From positions 622,001-686,000 of the forward strand of contig JAJEKV010000084.1 of NCBI GenBank assembly GCA_021234155.1: a stretch of 64,000 bases of DNA, in the 5' to 3' direction. The position numbers were made by a program, and so were the translations under genes. Positions within the stretch are counted from its first letter, which is position 1. Every line of letters begins with the position of its first letter. Source of the stretch: Isoetes taiwanensis (taxonomy: Eukaryota; Streptophyta; Lycopodiopsida; Isoetales; Isoetaceae). Of the stretch, positions 48,850 to 59,300 are shown in pieces. A model generated the notes under the pieces. It made no database searches. It was not told where the DNA came from and saw only the letters and a program-made list of their open reading frames with translations.

Positions 48850-49730
48850 CACGCCGTGAGGGGCCGTGACAAATTGAGGAACTCACGCCGTTAGGCCGTG
48901 ATGTTTGCGGAATGAACATTGTTGTATGTCTCATGCCATGAAAGGCCATGAAGTCATAGTTGCATGAAAAACGGCTTCAATATTAGAAGGGGTGGAAAAC
49001 ACCAAAAATGTGGGCATTCAAGTGTCGAATTCTCTCTACAAAAGGAAAATCATAAAGGATGTCCTCGAAAAAGAGCATGGACAATCGAGAGTCAAGGAAA
49101 GGAACTCAAAATTTTCCCAGCCACGAGGCCGTGGATATTTAACTTGATTTTGTTTTTCACGCGTCCCACGCACTGAAGTGGTGCCATGTTCGGGATGGGC
49201 CGTGGGCTCGGTGTTGACCCACGCCGTGGGAGGCCGTGGATGTGCTGATTGGATGTGCTGATTGACGGGCCATGGACAGACAGACTTACAGGGCCTTGAT
49301 GAGAGTAGCACACCCTGAAGCTTTATTGTTGTGAGAGTTGCAGAAAGGTCGTGGAGACTCTGTGAAACCACGCCGCAATGAAATATGGGTTTGTTGTCAT
49401 GTAACAGAGGATTTGTGCCACGCCGCGAGGGGCCGTGGCCTGATTGAGACTTGAATACATGCCATGATGGGCCGTGGGCTGATTTTTGCAACAGGGATAT
49501 GACGACAGAGACTTGAATAGGGAATTTGTGCCATGCCATGATGGGCCGTGGGCATGTCTTGATGCAGGCCAAACCCTTCGAAGAAAGCACATGCAAAACT
49601 CTAGTGCTTGCTCTGTTTCGACAGGGCGAAGGTGGTGATTTCTTGAAAATCTTGGGGTCACAGAGCCGTGGGTGGGCTTCACGCTTCCCATTTTGTTAAA
49701 GCCATAGATTGGTCCACGCCGTGGAGTTGG
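48850..49730. repeat. Dispersed self-complementary motif, about ten copies
   Basis: The word ccacgccgtgaggggccgtg, or close variants, occurs at about 48851, 48890, 48934, 49128, 49218, 49417, 49458, 49530, 49660 and 49712, spaced 40-190 bp apart. CCACGCC and GGCCGTGG can pair, so each copy can form a short hairpin. Confidence 0.75.
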
Positions 49731-51284
49731 TTTCTTCAACAGAGGTTTGAGTAGATGCACATAATTCGTGCCCAAGTTTTGCCAGAAGATCAGTTGTTGC
49801 AGAAAAGAGGGCATTTGATTGCCACGAAAATACTGAGGGGTATCACTGCAGCCGTTGGGAGAATGCCGCTGAAAGATGGCGCTAAAAAATTTCGGATGCA
49901 TGGAAAACACAGATGCTCTGTTTGCTGCTACCCTTGCACAAGTTAAGATAGCTTGAAAACGGCACTTCTAGCTGTAGAACCGGGTCAATGGTGAGACAAA
50001 GGTTGTCTCCAGGATGGTTCATAGATAATAAACCTTTGTTGCTTCTGTGAAACAATTTTGCCTTTTGCTAGAGTAAAAAATGAAGATTATTTGGATGCGT
50101 TTCCATAACTGCAGGTGCCAAACCATTTCCCAGTGGTTGTGCTAGAAGCCATCGAATGTGGATGGGATTCAAGGAAATCACTCAAATAGATTCATGTACA
50201 GGCGGATATTGAGTCTGTAACTCTGTTTCAGCAGGCCAAGGTATGCTATGGAAAAGGTATGTTTTCCCCGGGGGGTGCACCTCTATATATGGACAGATGG
50301 CATGTGCGTTCGAGGGGTCACAGAAAAACCCCTGTATACGGTTTTTTGGAGTAGAAAAACCCATACCATACGGGGTTTCGAACTAACATATATTATAGCC
50401 CCTATCCATAGATTTACGATTGGTTCTGCCAAATTATATAATCCCTTTCTGACTTTGTACCTTTTGTGAGGACATAGGTCTAGGGTTCCTGGAATACCTG
50501 GAATTCCTGGAATAGGGTAATACCTGTGCAATACCTGGAATAGTTGGAATGGACAGTGCTGAGATGAATCTGCTAGAAAGGTAAAAATGAAGCTGGAAGT
50601 ATAAGCATACAACGCTCCTTCCGTCAGATGGACCAGCTCCCCAAATTGATCATCTACAGAATCTCTCCTTCCCGCCCGTATGAGCTCCCGATCGTATACC
50701 TACGACCAAGGCGATAAAAAACCCTAACCGATGCACTCACTTGATCAATACGTGTACTCTAGGTGCACCCCCCTTGATGTTTTCGTGGTGTTCCTGGTGG
50801 ATTTGCTTTGCTGATGGACCCCGTGCTAGACTTACAAGGTTGAATCAATATAGAGCCCTTTGCATTACTGTAGAAGAACAAAAACATGGCCGATACCGCA
50901 AGATATAAGATGGGACCGGGGTTGAGGTGCAAAAAAATCAGTGTGTTTTGCTGGAGGATGTGTTTGTGCACCACAATGGAAGCAGCCGATTTGCACAGAT
51001 TGAATGATTTTGCAGGGAGATGGCAAGAAGATCCTCTGGTTGTGGTTGGAATTAAGGGCTGAGTGCCCATGTGTCGCACCTGCTGTGTGCATAATGCTGA
51101 GGGCAGAGCATGAAATCAGAGTTATGAATGCAGAGCATGAAATCAAAGTTATGAATCACGATAGAGAGCTGCATGTTGCATCCGAGGAAAATATGGGGAT
51201 TGTCGAAGATAACAGGTTGGGCCGACTTGTTTCCGATATTGAATGAGAGAGCAGAGGCTAGATTTTGAATTTTGGGCCTGTATT

Positions 51285-51540
51285 AAAGATCGAAGAGCAT
51301 CCCAGCACCCAAAATAGAACGCAAGTGCTAGACAGAAAAATCCAAGTGTTGGATGAAAAGAACTGTGGCGGAATTTGCCCCTTTTTGAAACCATTATCAC
51401 AGAGTATGGTGATGAAGAACATGTTAAAGATCCACAGAGCATCTCCAGAGTCCAGTATCCAAAATACACTCGAAAATAGAAGAACTTGGAGTAGTACTGA
51501 AGACTCGAAGAGCATCTCCAGCACAAAAATACATCCGAAA
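51285..51540 (-). repeat. Imperfect repeat, three copies
   Basis: gaagagcatcNccagcac and ccaaaatacac-type phrases recur at about 51292, 51437 and 51508. Confidence 0.6.
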
Positions 51541-51837
51541 ATAAGAACTGTATTACCTGTGGCAAACTTGTCTCATAAGAAATGTATGCGCCTTGTGCAC
51601 AGAACAGAGGATAAAATAGTGTCGATCAACCCAAATGTCACAAATAAGAACTTTATTTTGCCCCAAATCACGTTTGCCCTCTTCTGAAAAGTGGGCAAGT
51701 ATCAGAGATGATAATGAAAAGATGATAATGCAAGAATGTGTCGGTGTAGATCCAAATAATTTTTTTGCTTAAAACTTTTGGAGATGCTTGAAATAAAAAA
51801 CAAGGGATGATCATGAGCCCAAGAGACCCCAGCATGA

Positions 51838-51845
51838 GGCGCCAG
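51838..51845 (-). other. Primer-binding site, TGGCGCC type
   Basis: On the minus strand the LTR end AATCAACA is followed by CTGGCGCCTCATGCTGGGG, resembling the TGGCGCCGTTGCCGGGGA-type primer site found in some plant Ty3/gypsy elements. Confidence 0.6.
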
Positions 51846-52538
51846 TGTTGATTTTTGGGGTTCTTGGCATCACCTTGCAGCGGCAGTCCATGACTGCCGG
51901 ATGCCACAAGGCTGCCACAATGCTCATGGATCAACAAAAGAAGGTGGGAAGAAACTCCAAGAAGAAGAGCAAAGCAAAGAATGAACAAAACAGATGTTGG
52001 AACAACATTGTTAACCCTATGTTGTTAACCCTATGTGGACGTTAGGTCACATAGTCCAACGTGTATGGTCAAAGGTCAAAGTCACATGTAAGACTAGGTA
52101 GGTGGACATCACATGTTAAGACTAGTTAGGTGGTCACATCTTAGTTAGGTAGGGAGCCTCTATCATATATGTAACATCAACGTGTAAATAAAAGTAGCTC
52201 ATGTTTCCATTTCTCTCCTCCCGATCCTCCAACAACAGAATCATATTGATGCTCCAAAAGGAGGTGCTCCAAAACGTGAGCAAAAGCCTAAACAAATGAG
52301 AGGAAATGCTCTCTTTAAATAGTAGAGCAAAACCCTAACCCTAACTGACATCTCACCTACCTCAGATCTAGGCTAAGTCTGGGCCATAGATCGTGGGGGT
52401 CCAATATGATAAATACATGTGGCCTATGCCACCTACCACAGATCTAGGCTAAATCTGGGCCATAGATCAAGTGGTCCAATGTGATAAATACATGTGGCTT
52501 ATGCCACTCATACATATGTTTAGCCCAAAGGGCTAACA
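51846..52538 (-). repeat. 5' LTR of the minus-strand element, with nested solo LTR
   Basis: On the minus strand it starts TGTTAGCCCTTTGGGC at 52538 and ends AATCAACA at 51846; net length is about 448 bp once the 245-bp nested insertion is removed. A TATA-like CTATTTAAAGAG lies at 52312-52323 (minus strand). Its first 165 bp match the truncated 3' LTR. Confidence 0.8.
51995..52234 (+). mobile_element. Solo LTR, 240 bp, with 5-bp target duplication
   Basis: TGTTGGA at the left and TCCAACA at the right form a perfect inverted terminal repeat. acaga flanks both sides (51990-51994 and 52235-52239). A polyadenylation-like gtaaataaaag occurs at about 52182. The unit has no internal region, as expected after LTR-LTR recombination. 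Strand is assigned by the polyadenylation signal only. Confidence 0.85.
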
Positions 52539-52540
52539 GT

Positions 52541-52686
52541 GCGCATATATGGCATACGTCTCATATATGATAAAAAGTTAAATAGTTGCCATATAGTAGT
52601 ATATATAATGCATGTCTTATATGCCATATATAACATATATGGCATACGTCTCATATATGATAAAAAGTTAAATAGTTGCCATATAG
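52541..52686. repeat. AT-rich tandem repeat with empty Helitron site
   Basis: A unit of about 90 bp (catatatggcatacgtctca to gccatatagtagtatatata) is complete at 52550-52640. The second unit is interrupted after gccatatag at 52686 and resumes at 59067 with tagtatatataata. Confidence 0.85.
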
Positions 52687-52798
52687 TCTATATATAATAA
52701 AGAAATAGTGTCCGTGAGTCCGTGGGTGGTGAGTAACTCCATTTCCCCATCGACGGCTCCACGGCGCCACGCGTGGCACGTGGCGCTCTCTGCCTGGA

Positions 52799-52917
52799 TT
52801 CTTGAAAGTTCTAGAAACTTCTAGAAGGTCCTAGAATCTTCTAGAAGCTTCTAGAATCTTCTTTTGGAGTTCTAGAAGATTCTAGAAGCTTCTAAAGTCT
52901 TCTAGAATATTCTTAGG
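52799..52917. promoter_or_regulatory. Heat-shock-element array 1
   Basis: TTCTTGAA at 52799, then TTCTAGAA at 52809, 52819, 52839, 52849, 52870, 52880 and 52900, with imperfect copies (TCCTAGAA 52829, TTCTAAAG 52890) filling the gaps. Spacing is 10 bp except for one extra base. This alternation of TTC and GAA every 5 bp is the HSF-binding consensus. Function is inferred from sequence only. Confidence 0.75.
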
Positions 52918-52942
52918 CCTTTCCAAAAATTTTTATGTTTTG

Positions 52943-53009
52943 TGGGGGATTCGAACCCTGGACATTACCCCCCAAGCCCCCCACCCTTACCACTAGACCA
53001 ACCACTCCT
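52943..53009 (-). other. tRNA-like pol III promoter segment, copy 1
   Basis: Minus strand: A box-like TTGGTCTAGTGGTAAGG, as in Gly-type tRNAs, then a G-rich spacer and a perfect B box (GGGTTCGAATCC). The intervening arm cannot form a proper anticodon stem, so it is tRNA-derived, not a tRNA gene. Confidence 0.65.
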
Positions 53010-53402
53010 TTCTTGAAATAATAGGAACTCCATACTTAGTTAAGGCTGGGGTCTAATTAATTCAAGGATTACTCTAGGATGTTCTAGAATGTTCTAGAGT
53101 CTTTTGGAATGTCCTAGAATGTTCCAGGTGCTCATGAGGAAGCACCTCAGTCTAAGAATAGAAAGTTTCAATCTAAAAATAGAAGTTTTTTTTGAAACTT
53201 TGGGAATGCTCAAAATAGAATGTTGTGGAATGTTCCAGGTGCTCATGGGTAAGCACCTCAGTCTAAAAATAGAAAGTTTCCAAAAATAGAAAGTTTATAT
53301 ATAATAAAAAAAAATAGTGTCCTAGTGAGTGCATGCATTGGTGGTAACTCCACCCCCATCGACGGCTCACGAGAAAGCCACGATATGCCAGCCCTCGGTC
53401 AG

Positions 53403-53521
53403 TTCTTGAAAGTTCTAGAAACTTCTAGAAGGTCCTAGAATCTTCTAGAAGCTTCTAGAATCTTCTTTTGGAGTTCTAGAAGATTCTAGAAGCTTCTAAA
53501 GTCTTCTAGAATATTCTTAGG
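53403..53521. promoter_or_regulatory. Heat-shock-element array 2
   Basis: Second copy of array 1 in the tandem duplication. TTCTTGAA at 53403, TTCTAGAA at 53413, 53423, 53443, 53453, 53474, 53484 and 53504, with the same imperfect fillers. Confidence 0.75.
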
Positions 53522-53546
53522 CCTTTCCAAAATTTTTATGTTTTGT

Positions 53547-53611
53547 GGGGGATTCGAACCCTGGACATTACCCCCCAAGCCCCCCACCCTTACCACTAGA
53601 CCAACCACTCC
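53547..53611 (-). other. tRNA-like pol III promoter segment, copy 2
   Basis: Near-identical to 52943-53009 with the same A and B boxes. Confidence 0.65.
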
Positions 53612-54544
53612 TTTCTTGAAATAATAAGAACTCCATACTTAGTTAAGGCTGGGGTCTAATTAATTCAAGGATTACTCTAGGATGTTCTAGAATGTTCTAG
53701 AGTCTTTTGGAATGTCCTAGAATGTTCCAGGTGCTCATGAGGAAGCACCTCAGTCTAAGAATAGAAAGTTTCAATCTAAAAATAGAAGTTTTTTTTGAAA
53801 CTTTGGGAATGCTCAAAATAGAATGTTGTGGAATGTTCCAGGTGCTCATGGGTAAGCACCTCAGTCTAAAAATAGAAAGTTTCAGTCTAAAAATAGAAGG
53901 TTTTTTGAAACTTTGCAAATGTTCAAAATAGAATGTTCTGGAATGTTCCACATGCTCATGAGTAAGCGCCTCAGTCTAAGAATAGAAAGTTTCAGTCTAA
54001 AAATAGAAAGTTTTTTGAAACTTTGCAAATGCTCAAAATAGAATGTTATGGAGTGTTGCAAATGCTCAGAATAGAATGTTCTGGACTGTTCCAGGTGCTC
54101 AGCCTAAGAATAGAAAGTTTTTTGAAACTTTGCAAATGCTCAAAATAGAATGTTATGGAATGTTGCAGATGCTCATGGGTAAACACCTCAATCCAAAAAT
54201 AGAAAGTTTTTTGAAACTTTGCAAATACTCAAAATAGAATGAATGTTGCAGATGCTCTAGGGTAAGCACCTCAGTCTAAAAATAGAAAGTTTCAGTCTAA
54301 AAATAGGAAGTTTGCTTAAACTTTGTAAAAACTCAGATAGAATGTCCTAGAATGTTTCAGATGCTCTAGGGTAAGCATCTCAGCCTAAAAATAGAAAGTA
54401 CGGTAGTCTAAGAACAGAAAAGTTTGTTAAAACTTTGCAAAAACTCAAAATAGAATGTTCTAGAGTGTTCCAGATGCTATAGGGCAACCACCTATGCTCT
54501 AGAAGCACCTCAGTCTCCTTGCAAATGCTCAAAATAGAATATTC

Positions 54545-55620
54545 TGGAGGTGATACTTTGGAATTGGTAGTAAGTGTGATGGGTATGATGGGTGTGTAAG
54601 CTTCACATGGGTGATACTTTAGAATTGACATACTTTAGAATTGGTAGTAGAGGTAGTAGATGTGGCCTCATGGGCATGTGTGAGTATGTTACTCATGAAA
54701 GATACTTTGTTGGTAATGGAATAAAGGGTTGAGCAGTATGTGTGAATAAGACCTCAGTCTAAAAGTAGAAAGTTTCTTGAAACCTTGCAAATGCTCAAAA
54801 TAGAATATTAAAGGTGATATTTTGGAATTGGTAGTAAGTGTGATGGGTATGATGGGTGTGTGTAAGCTTCACATGGGTGATACTTTAGAATTGACATACT
54901 TTAGAATTGGTAGTAGAAGTAGTAGAGATGTGGCCTCATGGGCATGTATGAGTATGCTACTCATGAATGATACTTTATTGGTAATGGAATAGAGGGTTGA
55001 GTAGTATGTGTGAATAAGACCTGAAATGCCCCGAGTCCAAAAGGGTGTGAGTAAGATCCTCATAGGTGATACTTTGGAATTGGTAGTGTTCTCCTTATGA
55101 GTGATACTTTAGAATTGGTAGTAAGTCATGTGTGTATATGGACTTGCATGGTAGTAGGTATAAGTAGGCTCCTTATGGATAAAACTCCTCATGCATAGGT
55201 GATACTTTGGAATTAGTAATAGGCATGAGTAAGCTCCTCATGGGTGGTTGTTCAATGGATGTTAAGTAACAGGGAAAGCTTCTTGAACATATAGGGGTTG
55301 TACTTTAAAATTCATAGTAGATGTACTAAGCTCCCAATAAGTAATATTTTGAAAGTAGTAGTAGGTATAAGTAGGCTCCTTATGGATAATACTTTAGAAA
55401 TAGTAATATGTGTGAGTAAACTCCTCATGCATAGGTGATACTTTGGAATTAGTAATAGGCATGAGTAAGCTCCTCATGGGTGGTTGTTCAATGGATGTTA
55501 AGTAACAGGGAAAGCTTCTTGAACATATAGGGGTTGTACTTTAAAATTCATAGTAGATGTACTAAGCTCCCAATAGGTAATACTTTGAAAGTAGTAGTAG
55601 GTATGAATAAGCTCCCAATA
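54545..55620 (+). repeat. Minisatellite, gatactttggaattggtagt unit, with 207-bp duplication
   Basis: Many copies of gatactttNgaattNgtagta with gtgagtaagctcctcatggg linkers. A larger unit containing ttgttcaatggatgttaagt is duplicated (about 55165-55345 and 55372-55590). Related copies lie in element B at 57350-57650 and 58010-58380. Confidence 0.8.
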
Positions 55621-56251
55621 TGTGATAGTGGGTGGGCCCAAACCGAGGCGAGGCCCCGGAGGGGCCGAGCCGAGGAATGATATTTGAGACTTTGGAGTTG
55701 ATAGTAGGTGTGAGTAAACTCCTAATCAATGATACTTTGAAATTTGTAGTAGATGTGACTAAGCTCCTCTATGTAGACTACACGGGTGGGCCCAAATCAG
55801 GAATACAAGCATGTTAAACCCCCAAAGCCGAGGCCGAGCCGAGAAATAATCCCAAGCATGCCCAAATCCCGAGGCCAGGTCCTTTTAGAATGTTTTTATA
55901 AAGCCGAGGAAGGATGCAAGAGAAAAGGTTGCATAGGTGGGCCCAAAAATGAAATAGGCGAGGTTCCTGAGGGGCTCTTGAAAGCAAATGCTCAAAAGTG
56001 GAGGGAATGGTGCAAGAAAAGGGCCCTCATGGCCACCAGCCTTTTGGCCCTTTCTAGTCTAATATAATAAGAAAATAGGGTCCTAGTAAAGTGAGAGTGA
56101 GTGAGTGAGTCATGCCTCATCAGGTCCCCGTCCCACGCCCATCCGGACGGGTGGAGGAGGCTAAAATACGTGTTGATCTCAAATGGCGGTCCGTGGGCCT
56201 TGGCCTCTCAAAAGCTCCCAAGTTTGGTGGACAAAATTTTTTTGGTTTACC

Positions 56252-56315
56252 ACGGACTTGAACCCTGGACATTGCCCCCCAAACCCCCCACCCTTACCAC
56301 TAGACCAACCAATCT
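56252..56315 (-). other. tRNA-like pol III promoter segment, copy 3
   Basis: Same A box as copies 1 and 2. The B box is changed to GGTTCAAGTCC (minus strand), which keeps the tRNA consensus less well. Confidence 0.55.
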
Positions 56316-57675
56316 TTTCTTGAAATAATAGGAAGTCCATACTTAGTTAAGGCTGGAGCCTAATTAATTCAGGGATACTCTAGGATGTTCTAGAATGTTC
56401 TAGAATCTTTTGGAATGTCCTAGAATGTTCCAGATGCTCATGAGTAAGCACCTCAGTCTAAAAATAGAAAGTCTCAGTCTAAAAATAGAAGTTTTTTGAA
56501 ACTTTGCAAATGCTCAAAATAGAATGTTGTGGAATGTTCCAGGTGCTCATGGGTAAGCACCTCAGTCTAAAAATAGAAAGTTTCAGTCTAAAAATAGAAG
56601 GTTTTTTGAAACTTTGCAAATGTTCAAAATAGAATGTTGTGGAATGTTCTAGGATGTTCTAGGATGTTCTAGAATGTTTTAGAATCTTTTGTAATGTGCT
56701 AGAATGTTCCGTGATGCTCATGGGTAAGCACCTCAATCCTAAAAAATAGAAAGTCTCAATCTAAAATAGAAGTTTTTTTTGAAACTTTGCAAATGCTCAA
56801 AATAGAATGTTGTGGAATGTTCCGGATGCTCATGGGTAAGCACCTCAGTCTAAAAATAGAAAGTTTCAGGTCTAAAAATAGAAAGTTTTTGAAACTTTGC
56901 AAATGCTCAAAATAGAATGTTATGGAATGTTGCGGATGCTCATGCATAAACACCTCAATCCAAAAATAGAAAGTTTTTGAAACTTTGCAAATGCTCAAAA
57001 TAGAATGTTCGAATGTTGCAAATGCTTAAAGGTAAGCACCTCAGCCTAAAAAAAGAAAGTTTCAGGTCTAAAAATAGAAAGTTTGCTTTAAACTTTGTAA
57101 AAACTCAAATAGAATGTCCTAGAATGTTTCAGGATGCTCTAGGGTAAGCATCTCAAAATTCCTAAAAATAGAAAGTACAAAAGAGTCTAAAAAACGAAAA
57201 AGTTTGCTAAAACTTTGCAAAAACTCAAAATAGAATGTTCTAGAGTGTTCCAGATGCTATAGGGCAACCACCTATGCTCTAGAAGCAAAAGGTCTAAAAG
57301 TAGAAAGTTTCTTGAAACCTTGCAAATGCTCAAAATAGAATATTCTGGAGGTGATACTTTGGAATTGGTAGCAAGTGTGATGGGTATGATGGGTGTGTGT
57401 AAGCTTCACATGGGTGATACTTTAGAATTGAGATACTTTAGAATTGGTAGTAGAGGTAGTAGATGTGGCCTTATGGGTATGTATGAGTATGTGTCAATGA
57501 TACTTTGTTGATAACTAATAGAGGGTTGAGCAAGATGTGAAATAAGACCGCGGAAATACCATGGAGCAAGAGATGAGTAAAATCCTCATAGGTAATACTT
57601 TGAATTAGTGGTGTTCTCCCCACGAGTGATACTTTGTGGTAGTAGGTGGGTAGGCCCCTTATGGATAATACTTTA

Positions 57676-57976
57676 GAGAGGCAGAGAGAAAGAAAGGAGG
57701 GGGAGAGAGGAGAGAGAAGAGAGAGGAGACGAGAGAGGGAGAGAGAGAAATAGAGAAGAGAGAGAAAGATAAAGAAAGAGGGGAGAAATAAAGGGAGAGG
57801 AGAGAGAGAAGGGGAAAAAGGGGAGACAGATGAGAGAGAGAAGAGAGAGAAGAGAGGGAAGAGAGACAGAAGAGAGGAGAGAGAGAGGAGAAAGGAGAGA
57901 GAGAGAAGGGGGAGAGAAGACAGAGAAGCAAAAGAGAAAGAAAAGAGAGGAGACGAAGAGAAGGGGGAGAGAAGAC
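57676..57976 (+). repeat. GA-rich tract 1 of element B
   Basis: About 300 bp of nearly pure purines (gagagaagaga words), open in all frames by composition only. Confidence 0.9.
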
Positions 57977-58539
57977 ATATAGAAAAGTCCTCATGGGTGT
58001 AGATGTGGTATAAGTCCTCATGGTTGTATGTGTGAGTATGCTCCTCATGGGTGGTTGAGTAATGGATGCTTAGTTACATGGAAAGTTTCTTGATTCTTAA
58101 ATATATAGGGGTTGTACTTTGGAATTCATAGTAAATGTAGCAAGCTCTTAACGGGTGATACTTTAAAAGTAATAGTAAGTGTAGGTAAGCTCCCAATGGG
58201 TGATAGTTTGAAATTGGTAGTCGTTGTAGTAAGTGTGAGTCAGTTTTTAATGAATGAGACTTTGGACTTTATAGTAGGTGTGAGTTCTCAGTGGATGATA
58301 CTTTGAAATTGGTAGTAAATGTGACTGAGCTCCTCAATGTGTAATGGTTTGGAATTGATAGTAAGTATGTATCTGAGGCAATGTTGAACCGAGGTTGATT
58401 AAACTCCCTATAGGTGACACACGGGTGGACCCAAACCGAGGCGACATCGAGGAATAGTCTGGGATGTCCAAACCGAGGCGAGGCCCCTGAGGGGTCGAAA
58501 TGAGGAAGGATGCAACAGAGGGGCCGAATGTCTAGGAAT

Positions 58540-58546
58540 GGGTGCA

Positions 58547-58620
<74 letters not shown>

Positions 58621-58815
58621 GGAGAAAGAAAGGAGAGAGGAGAGAGAAAGAAGAGAGAGGAGAGAGAAGAGAAACACGGGGAGAGGGGATAGAGAGAAGA
58701 GAGAAGAGAGAGAGAGAGGGGGAGATGAGGGAAGAGAGAGGAGAGAGGAGAGAGAAGAGAGGGAAGAGATAGGAGAGAGAAGAGATAGAATAGAGAAAGG
58801 AGAGATGGAGATAGG
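58540..58815 (+). repeat. GA-rich tract 2 of element B
   Basis: Starts with a run of about 33 GA dinucleotides (58549-58615), then impure gagaggaga text. A related tract follows at 58870-58970, separated by gtgggcccaaaccgaggc. Confidence 0.9.
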
Positions 58816-59066
58816 GCACATGGGTGGGCCCAAACCGAGGCTTAAGGTCACCGTTTCCTACGAGCCGAGGAAAGGACCAAAAGAAAGGGAAGAGAGAGTA
58901 GAAAGGAGAGAGGGAAGAGATAGGAGAGAGAAGAGAGAGAAGAGATAGAGGAGAGATGGAGATAGGGCACGCAGTGGCCCAAACCGGAGGGCTGGGCCTA
59001 CGGAGGTCGCACGAGCCGAGAAAGGAGCAAAAGAAAAGTGTTCTACCGGGCCGCCCCCCTTTCTAG

Positions 59067-59300
59067 TAGTATATATAATAACATATATAATGCATGTCTT
59101 ATATGCCATATATAACATATGCCTCATATGCCATAAGTCAGACATATGTCATATATGCTATATATGATATATGTCTCTCATGCCATATATAACATACGTC
59201 TCATATGCCATAAGTCAGACATGTGTGTCATATGCCGTAAGTCAGACATATGCCATATAATATGCCTCATATGCCATATAATATGCCTCATATGCCATAA
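59067..59300. repeat. AT-rich tandem repeat, right side of the Helitron pair
   Basis: Units around catatgccataagtcagaca and catatgccatataatatgcc repeat several times. It continues the repeat broken at 52686. Confidence 0.85.

Larger units (their letters stand above)
48017..51845 (-). mobile_element. Internal region of a minus-strand non-autonomous LTR retrotransposon
   Basis: 3.8 kb between polypurine tract and primer site. Minus-strand open stretches (48578-48949, 49036-49596, 49323-49910, 51149-51565) have no gag or pol motif; two of them are dominated by translated copies of a short repeat (HGPSRRG-type). Size and lack of coding fit a LARD-type or decayed element. It contains the repeats at 48330-48580 and 48850-49730 and a dispersed repeat at 50180-50470. 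Confidence 0.65.
52687..56057 (+). mobile_element. Non-autonomous Helitron-like element A
   Basis: Starts TCTATATATAATAAAGAAAT and ends with the stem AAAGGGCC/GGCCCTTT followed directly by CTAG (56018-56057). The 5' TC with an AT-rich stretch and 3' hairpin plus CTAG are Helitron hallmarks. The first about 600 bp are duplicated in tandem (52690-53290 and 53291-53890). No RepHel protein is present. It contains two heat-shock-element arrays, two tRNA-like boxes, and minisatellites. Element B follows with no spacer. Confidence 0.7.
53080..57250 (+). repeat. Dispersed and tandem 60-80 bp repeats with GAATGTTC words
   Basis: Recurring phrases (ctaaaaatagaaagtttcag, tttgaaactttgcaaatgct, caaaatagaatgttNtggaa, gctcatgggtaagcacctca) alternate at 53080-53290, 53685-54540 and 56380-57330. 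Several blocks, such as gttctagaatgttctagagt (53081, 53690, 56387), keep the 10-bp TTC/GAA phase of the arrays. Confidence 0.8.
56058..59066 (+). mobile_element. Non-autonomous Helitron-like element B
   Basis: Begins TCTAATATAATAAGAAAATA directly after the CTAG of element A and ends ccgggccgccccccttt + CTAG at 59066. It shares with A the 5' end, one tRNA-like segment and the repeats, but lacks the dense heat-shock array. It contains two long GA tracts and GC-rich ccgaggcgaggcccc-type repeats. No coding for a replicase. Confidence 0.65.

Noticed and set aside
48330-49730. CRISPR-like array of regularly spaced palindromes
   Set aside because: Spacing is irregular, repeats diverge, and the context is a plant LTR retrotransposon.
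49036-49910. Minus-strand open frames of 186 and 195 codons
   Set aside because: They overlap in two frames and are dominated by translated copies of the CCACGCC...GGCCGTGG repeat inside an LTR element.
52330-52350. Telomeric repeat (ccctaaccctaac)
   Set aside because: Only about two units; lies inside an LTR and is too short to be an interstitial telomere tract.
53697-53951. Minus-strand open frame with repeated MEHSRTFYFEHLQ-like text
   Set aside because: Translation of the Helitron minisatellite, repeated in every copy, not a gene.
57659-58948. Arg/Glu-rich or Ser/Leu-rich open frames over GA tracts
   Set aside because: Low-complexity purine tracts are open on both strands; no domain or start context.
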